Origin: Larkinella sp049445795
Lineage (GTDB): Bacteria; Bacteroidota; Bacteroidia; Cytophagales; Spirosomataceae
Assembly (NCBI RefSeq): GCF_049445795.1
Contig: NZ_JBMSDT010000014.1
Span: 1 to 64,000, forward strand
Reading direction: 5' to 3'
Length of the DNA: 64,000 bases
Shown in pieces: positions 59,232 to 64,000 of the stretch. Under the pieces are notes generated by a model. That model worked only from the letters and a program-made list of their open reading frames with translations, was not told where the DNA came from and did no database searches. The first letter of the stretch is position 1, and every line of letters begins with the position of its first letter. The position numbers and the translations under genes were made by a program.

Positions 59232-60001
59232 ACGTAGTCATTGTTGAAGACGAAGACCGCACCGCCCGCCAACTGGAGCGGATGCTAAAAAAATACGATC
59301 CCGCCATCCAGGTGCTGGTGCAACTGCCGTCGGTGGCCGAAGCGGTTTCGTGGTTTGGCCAACATGGCAACGGCCAACCGTCGCACCCCGACCTGGCCTT
59401 CATGGATATTCACCTCGAAGATGGTCTGGTCTTCAGCATTTTCGAGCAACTCCGGCTTACCATTCCGGTCATTTTTACTACAGCTTACGACGACTACATG
59501 GTGAAAGCCTTCAAAGTCAACAGCATCGACTACCTGCTCAAACCGGTCGATTACGACGAACTGACGGCCGCGCTGGAAAAATTCAGAACACTCCGGCTCC
59601 AGACCAGCCATCCGGACCTTAGCACATTGATAGCCCTGATGCAAAAACCGCAGGATGTGCGCTTCAAAGAGCGGTTTATGGTGAACGTTGGTACCAAAAT
59701 CAAAAGCATCGAAACTCACCAGATTGCTTATTTCTTTTCCGAAGAAAAAGCGACGTTTCTGGTAACCCGCGACGGACAACTCTGGCCGGTCGAATACAGC
59801 CTGGACCAGTTGATCGGCTTGCTGGACCCGAAGGTGTTTTTTCGGGTAAATCGCCAGTTCCTGGTCGCCCGGCCGGCCATTCAGACCATTCATGTCTATT
59901 CGGCAGCTAAGCTCAAGCTGGACCTGCTGCCTGCGGCCCGGCAGGATGTGTTTGTCAGCCAAAGCCGTATAACCGAGTTCAAAGACTGGCTCGGCCGATA
60001 A
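59228..60001 (+). CDS. LytTR-family response regulator
   Basis: A 257-residue protein with a receiver domain (acidic pocket near VEDEDRT, phospho-acceptor Asp60 in LAFMDIHLEDG, Lys in YLLKPVDYDEL) and a C-terminal LytTR DNA-binding domain from about 150 (FMVNVGTKIKSIETHQIAYF, then VFFRVNRQFLVARPAIQ). It acts with the LytS-type kinase. The TonB-receptor gene 118 bases downstream is a plausible target. Confidence 0.93.
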   Translation: MNVVIVEDEDRTARQLERMLKKYDPAIQVLVQLPSVAEAVSWFGQHGNGQPSHPDLAFMDIHLEDGLVFSIFEQLRLTIPVIFTTAYDDYMVKAFKVNSIDYLLKPVDYDELTAALEKFRTLRLQTSHPDLSTLIALMQKPQDVRFKERFMVNVGTKIKSIETHQIAYFFSEEKATFLVTRDGQLWPVEYSLDQLIGLLDPKVFFRVNRQFLVARPAIQTIHVYSAAKLKLDLLPAARQDVFVSQSRITEFKDWLGR

Positions 60002-60063
60002 GTTTCTTTTCATTCGTCCGTCCGAAACGAAGGTCCATCCGGTTGATTCATACGCTCATCCAC

Positions 60064-60100
60064 TTTCTTTTCCGGGTCTGCATCGGGCGTTCCACCTTTG
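60064..60100 (+). promoter_or_regulatory. possible sigma-A promoter for the TonB receptor
   Basis: CACCTTTG at 60093-60100 is one base from TAnnTTTG, with a T-rich TTTCTTTT element about 22 bases upstream. The start codon is at 60119. Confidence 0.35.
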
Positions 60101-60118
60101 TGTCATACAAAGAACTTC

Positions 60119-62689
60119 ATGAAAACGAACGCCTTACTGATCGCTCTATTTTTACTGATTTGCTCGTTAAGCCTGCCCGCCCGGGCCCAGTTTCCGATGA
60201 TGGGCGGAGCCGCTCAACCGAAGGCTCTGCCCGGTACCGCCGGAGACCAGACGCCCAAAGGAAACGCCAAAATTACGGGCTACGTACTGGATTCGGCCCA
60301 GACGAAAGCGGTCGAATTTGCCAGCATTGCCCTCTATAACCGCAGCAGCGGAAAAGCCGTCGACGGTACGGTGGCCGATGAAAAAGGAAAGTTCACGCTC
60401 TCGAAACTGGCCCCCGGCGATTACCGGATTCTGATCAGCTTCGTGGGTTTTCGCAACAAAACGATTGACAACCTGACGCTCGCCAACGGCCAGAGCCTGG
60501 ACCTGGGCGTGGTTAAGTTGTCGTCCAATGTAAAAACGCTGGAAGAAGTAACGGTTGTGGGCCAGGCTGCGCTCATTGAGGAAAAAGTAGACCGGCTGGT
60601 CTACAACGCCGAAAAGGACATGACGGCCAAAGGCGGTGACGCGTCCGACGTTTTGCGGAAAGTGCCCCTGCTCACCGTCGATCTGGACGGGAACGTGTCG
60701 CTGCGGGGAAGCCAGAATATCCGGGTGTTGATCAACAACAAACCCTCGACCATCGTTGCCAGCAGCGTATCGGATGCGCTCAAGCAAATTCCCGCCGATC
60801 AGATCAAAACCGTCGAGGTGATCACCAGCCCGTCGGCCAAGTACGATGCTGAAGGGTCGGGCGGGATCATCAACATCATCACCAAAAAGAACAGCCTCCA
60901 GGGGCTTAACCTGAATGTCGATTCGGGCGTGGGCAATCGCGGATCGTCGTTGTCGCTCAACGGTAACTACCGAAAAGGCAAGGCCGGTTTTACGCTGGGC
61001 GGTTTTGGCCGGGCCAACTACAACACCATCACCCGGACCCGACTGGAGCAGACGAGCGAGGTGGCCGACGTGACGACGCTGACGCGCCAGACCGGCGACG
61101 GCCGGAGTTCGGGGCTGTTCGGGCAGTACAACCTGGGCTTTGATTATGACCTGGCGAAAAACCAGAGCCTGACGGCCGGGGTGCGCTATGGCGTCCGCAA
61201 TATGTCGGTACAACAGGATTTGATCACCCAATTATTCACCAACGGCACGGCGGGGCTGGCCTCCTACCGCAACGTGGATACCAAGAACCTCTCCGGAACG
61301 GTCGACGCCAACATCGACTACCTGCACACCTTCAAACCGCAGCAGGAATGGAGCGTTTCGACGCTCTATAGCCGCAATGACCTGACCAACAACTTCGACG
61401 CCGACCTGCTGAACGGCTCACAGGAACTAACCGGACGCCAACGGAACCTCAACAAAAGCATCAACGAGGAATTTACGCTGCAAACCGATTATCAGACACC
61501 AATTAAAAAAAACCAACTGATCGAGTTTGGCGGAAAAGCCATTTTCCGGGAGGTAACCAGCGATTATCGCTACCTGGTAGCCGGACCCACCGGGGGCTTC
61601 ACGACCGAAAACAACGGCACGCTGGGCGAACTGCTGTACCACCAGAACATTGCGGCCGCCTACACTTCGTACACGTACACCACCAAAAAACGGTACACGC
61701 TGAAAGGCGGTTTGCGCTACGAACACACGTTCATCGACGCCAGCACCCGCGAATCCGGGCAATTGGGCGTGGGTGATTACGGCGTGCTGGTGCCGAGCTT
61801 CAATGCCTCGAAAAGCATCAAGGGAACGACGGTCAAGCTGGGCTACAACCGGCGGATTCAACGGCCGGGCCTGCAGCAGTTGAACCCCAACTTCAACGCG
61901 TCCAACCCGCAGAACATCACCATCGGCAACCCGTCGCTGCGCCCCGAATTGACCAACAATTTCGAACTGGGCCTGAGCCGGACCATCAAGAAGACGTTTG
62001 TCAACGCGACGTTCTTCGGCCGGGTGACCAACAACGCCATTACGCAGGTGCGCCAGCCTTCCGACACGCTGGCCGGAGCCATCGTGACGACGTACGAGAA
62101 CATCGGTCGGCAACACGCCTACGGAACCAATGTTTTTGCCAACGTGGCGGCTACCTCCAAGATCAACATCGGGCTGTTCCTGAACGCCTTTTACACCAGC
62201 CTGACGGGTCAGGAACTCGGACAGGACGGCCAATCGGCCAACTTGAAGAACACCGGTTTTAACGTCAGCGGTGGTACGTTTGCGTCGGCCACGTTCAGAA
62301 AGGGCTGGGGTGCTCAGGCCTTCGGATTCTTGCAGGGGTCGCAGGTGCAGTTGCAGGGGCGGCAGGGCGGTTTTGGCTTTTACACCGTTGGCGTGAAGAA
62401 AGATTTTGCCAACAAAAAGGGCAGCGTGGGCATCGCGGCCGAAAACTTTCTCAACAACCGGTTTAACATTCACACGGTGCTGAACTCCGACCAGTTCCGT
62501 CAGGTCAACGACGTTTACCTCTACAACCGGGGTGTCCGGCTGACGTTTACGTACAAAATCGGTAAAATGACGATGGATGCGCCCAAGAAGCGGGCACGCT
62601 CGGTGAACAACGACGATGTGAAGAGCGAGGGCGGTGGACAAGCCCCGGCCGGTGGCACAGGTACCGGAAGCGGACAACCACGCCAATAG
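60119..62689 (+). CDS. TonB-dependent outer membrane receptor-like protein
   Basis: An 856-residue receptor with a signal peptide (MKTNALLIALFLLICSLSLP), a carboxypeptidase-like domain (KITGYVLDSAQTKAVEFAS, about 45-130), a plug (VDRLVYNAEKDMTAKGGDAS, VLINNKPSTIVASSVSDALK, YDAEGSGGIINIITKKNS) and a barrel of the OMP_b-brl_3 type. The C-terminus does not end in the usual aromatic residue but in a Gly/Ala/Gln-rich tail (GGGQAPAGGTGTGSGQPRQ). No substrate-binding lipoprotein is adjacent. Regulation by the upstream LytS/LytTR pair is possible. Start at 60119 is chosen for the signal peptide. Confidence 0.85.
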   Translation: MKTNALLIALFLLICSLSLPARAQFPMMGGAAQPKALPGTAGDQTPKGNAKITGYVLDSAQTKAVEFASIALYNRSSGKAVDGTVADEKGKFTLSKLAPGDYRILISFVGFRNKTIDNLTLANGQSLDLGVVKLSSNVKTLEEVTVVGQAALIEEKVDRLVYNAEKDMTAKGGDASDVLRKVPLLTVDLDGNVSLRGSQNIRVLINNKPSTIVASSVSDALKQIPADQIKTVEVITSPSAKYDAEGSGGIINIITKKNSLQGLNLNVDSGVGNRGSSLSLNGNYRKGKAGFTLGGFGRANYNTITRTRLEQTSEVADVTTLTRQTGDGRSSGLFGQYNLGFDYDLAKNQSLTAGVRYGVRNMSVQQDLITQLFTNGTAGLASYRNVDTKNLSGTVDANIDYLHTFKPQQEWSVSTLYSRNDLTNNFDADLLNGSQELTGRQRNLNKSINEEFTLQTDYQTPIKKNQLIEFGGKAIFREVTSDYRYLVAGPTGGFTTENNGTLGELLYHQNIAAAYTSYTYTTKKRYTLKGGLRYEHTFIDASTRESGQLGVGDYGVLVPSFNASKSIKGTTVKLGYNRRIQRPGLQQLNPNFNASNPQNITIGNPSLRPELTNNFELGLSRTIKKTFVNATFFGRVTNNAITQVRQPSDTLAGAIVTTYENIGRQHAYGTNVFANVAATSKINIGLFLNAFYTSLTGQELGQDGQSANLKNTGFNVSGGTFASATFRKGWGAQAFGFLQGSQVQLQGRQGGFGFYTVGVKKDFANKKGSVGIAAENFLNNRFNIHTVLNSDQFRQVNDVYLYNRGVRLTFTYKIGKMTMDAPKKRARSVNNDDVKSEGGGQAPAGGTGTGSGQPRQ

Positions 62690-62754
62690 GCTAGAAATAT
62701 CCATAAAAAAATACTTATTTTGACATACCGATAGGAAACCAAACCAAACTTCCG

Positions 62755-63474
62755 ATGAAAACGAACACCTTCCTGGCGACCGCTGCCGCCGTTATCTTCT
62801 CCATCACGGCACACGCCCAGACCGTTGATGAGATTGTGGATAAACACGTTGCTGCGGTGGGCGGCATGGATAAGATCAATGGGGTAAAAACGCTGTATAC
62901 CGAACGGTCGCTTTCGGTCCAGGGCATGGACATCCCAAGCAAAACCACCATTGTCGTAGGAAAATCCATGCGGAGTGAATCGTCGATTATGGGCAATGCG
63001 ATGGTACAGGTCATCGATGGTACCAGTGGCTGGATGATCCGCCCGGCGATGATGGGTGGCTCGGGCGAGCCCGAAGAAATCCCGGCCGATATGGTCAAGC
63101 AACAATTGGGGCAACTTGATCCCTTTGGCCCGATCGTGAATTACAAGGAAAAAGGCAGTAAAGTTGAACTCGTTGGGAAAGAGAAAGTTGACGGAAAAGA
63201 TGCCTACCACCTGAAGGTCACCACAAAGGACGGTCAGGTAATGGACCAGTTCCTCGACGCAAACTCCTACCTGATCAGCAAGATCAAAATGAACATCAAT
63301 GGTCAGCCGGGCGAAATGTCATTGGGTGATTACAAAGAAGTGGAGGGTCTTAAATTCGCCAACACAATGGAAATGATGAATGAACAGGCCGGAAACCTCG
63401 TCTTTACAACCAATAAAGTCACCATCAACGGCCCGGTTGACGATACTATCTTTAAAAAACCGGCCAAAAAATAA
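62755..63474 (+). CDS. exported LolA-like outer membrane lipoprotein carrier-fold protein
   Basis: A 239-residue exported protein with a signal peptide (about 1-22, ending ITAHAQ). The start TVDEIVDKHVAAVGGMDKIN and the beta-rich remainder (YHLKVTTKDGQVMDQFLDAN, LISKIKMNINGQPGEMSLGDY) resemble LolA/LolB-like outer membrane lipoprotein-sorting domains. These bind hydrophobic cargo in a half-barrel. It starts 65 bases after the TonB receptor. Function here is unknown. Confidence 0.65.
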   Translation: MKTNTFLATAAAVIFSITAHAQTVDEIVDKHVAAVGGMDKINGVKTLYTERSLSVQGMDIPSKTTIVVGKSMRSESSIMGNAMVQVIDGTSGWMIRPAMMGGSGEPEEIPADMVKQQLGQLDPFGPIVNYKEKGSKVELVGKEKVDGKDAYHLKVTTKDGQVMDQFLDANSYLISKIKMNINGQPGEMSLGDYKEVEGLKFANTMEMMNEQAGNLVFTTNKVTINGPVDDTIFKKPAKK

Positions 63475-63500
63475 CCAACCCGGTTTTAATGCTACTTTAC

Positions 63501-63533
63501 ACCACCACCCGGCCTGGTTGGCCGGGTGGTGGT
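63501..63533. terminator. GC-rich hairpin between convergent genes
   Basis: ACCACCACCCGGCC (63501-63514) pairs perfectly with GGCCGGGTGGTGGT (63520-63533) over a five-base loop. It serves as a bidirectional stop between the genes ending at 63474 and 63568, although only a short TTT follows. Confidence 0.65.
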
Positions 63534-63567
63534 GGTTTGAGTCTATGAATGCTGACGCTTCAACCCG

Positions 63568-64000
63568 CTACTCGGCCCGCAGGCTCCTGACCGGGTTAAC
63601 CAAAGCCGCCTTGATCGACTGAAAACTGATGGTCAGCCCGGCCACGGCCATTGCCAGCAGTCCGACCGGTACAAACAGCCACCACTCCAGCGCAATCCGG
63701 TATTCGAAGCTCTGTAACCATTTTTCCAGGCCGAACCAGGCCAGGGGCGACGCCAGCGTCAGGGCAACAAGCACCAGTTTGAGGAAGTCTTTCGAAAGCA
63801 TCCCGACGATGCTGGCCACCGACGCGCCCAGTACTTTCCGCACGCCAATTTCTTTCGTACGCTGCTCGGCGGTGAAAATAGCCAGTCCCAGCAGTCCCAG
63901 GCAGGCCACGAAAATGGTTAATCCCGAAAAAATGCCCAGAATTTGTCCAATTTTCTGTTCGGCTTCGTAGGTTTTCATAAACCGCTCATCCATAAACGAG
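63568..64000 (-). CDS. FtsX-domain ABC transporter permease, C-terminal part (cut by window end)
   Basis: Partial gene: the reading frame runs off the end of the window. The visible last 144 residues form the C-terminal FtsX domain with three helices (TIFVACLGLLGLAIF, LVLVALTLASPLAWF, WLFVPVGLLAMAVAGLTI) and the coupling motif EQRTKEIGVRKVLGASVASI. SFMDERFMKTYEAEQKIGQI at its start is the usual sequence before the second helix in the large Bacteroidota FtsX permeases with two such domains. Stop codon at 63568. Confidence 0.9.
   Translation of the reverse strand, partial: SFMDERFMKTYEAEQKIGQILGIFSGLTIFVACLGLLGLAIFTAEQRTKEIGVRKVLGASVASIVGMLSKDFLKLVLVALTLASPLAWFGLEKWLQSFEYRIALEWWLFVPVGLLAMAVAGLTISFQSIKAALVNPVRSLRAE

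Noticed and set aside
60167..61231. Long minus-strand frame opposite the TonB receptor
   Set aside because: It lies antisense to a well-supported receptor and has no recognisable domain.
1..64000. Prophage, integron, insertion sequence or defence island
   Set aside because: No integrase, transposase, capsid, restriction or Cas gene is seen in any frame; repeats lack associated enzymes here.

Overview
The window reads as chromosomal DNA of a Bacteroidota bacterium, most likely order Cytophagales and close to Spirosoma or Larkinella. This is inferred from gene content: SusC/SusD, TonB receptors with carboxypeptidase-like N-terminal domains, HmuY proteins, FtsX-type permeases, a LytS/LytTR pair and -7 elements of the Bacteroidota form TAnnTTTG. 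I found no tRNA, rRNA, CRISPR array, integrase or transposase. Coding density is high. Genes are mostly of moderate to high GC, with one clearly AT-rich exception (a FkbM-like methyltransferase at 56542).

Layout. 0-1.5 kb: a secreted DUF922-type protein and a nested inverted repeat. 1.5-7.7 kb: a plus-strand cluster that looks devoted to murein peptides (dipeptide epimerase, PLP enzyme, serine hydrolase, two unknown exported proteins, NlpC/P60 peptidase). 7.8-13.8 kb: AraC regulator, DUF983 protein, TIM-barrel isomerase, then a minus-strand cytochrome c / His-rich protein / membrane protein set that may concern copper. 13.9-20.4 kb: DUF885 hydrolase, CvfB-like RNA-binding protein, S9 peptidase and an unusual transglutaminase-like lipoprotein. 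20.6-29.7 kb: a seven-gene efflux operon (HlyD, TolC, ABC ATPase, two FtsX permeases, NtrC-type activator, histidine kinase) with a sigma-54-like promoter in front and a hairpin or inverted repeat at every gene junction. 29.7-42 kb: metal and heme acquisition: an AztD-like lipoprotein behind two palindromic operators, a TonB receptor with HmuY, and a minus-strand hmuTUV-hmuS operon carrying a second HmuY and two small Cys-containing proteins. 42-44 kb: ECF sigma factor followed by a membrane-tethered serine protease with an anti-sigma-like N-terminus. 44-46 kb: MFS sugar transporter and a protein related to arginyl-tRNA--protein transferase. 46-49 kb: thiM-thiE-thiD-tenA behind a TPP riboswitch whose switching helices can be read directly. 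49-55 kb: an orphan FabF and a SusD/SusC pair. 55-64 kb: class A beta-lactamase-like enzyme, FkbM-like methyltransferase, DJ-1/PfpI protein, LytS/LytTR two-component pair, TonB receptor, LolA-like protein and the end of an FtsX permease cut by the window edge.

Two families of non-coding repeats run through the window. One is a REP/BIME-like element: two inverted copies of a palindromic unit ending GTGGGTAC, six occurrences, several lying directly against stop codons. The other is a set of long inverted repeats whose arms are low-complexity tandem heptads or octads. Each locus uses different words, and they are placed between co-oriented genes. These, together with the sigma-54 efflux operon, the sigma factor/protease pair and the riboswitch, are the parts most worth following up.
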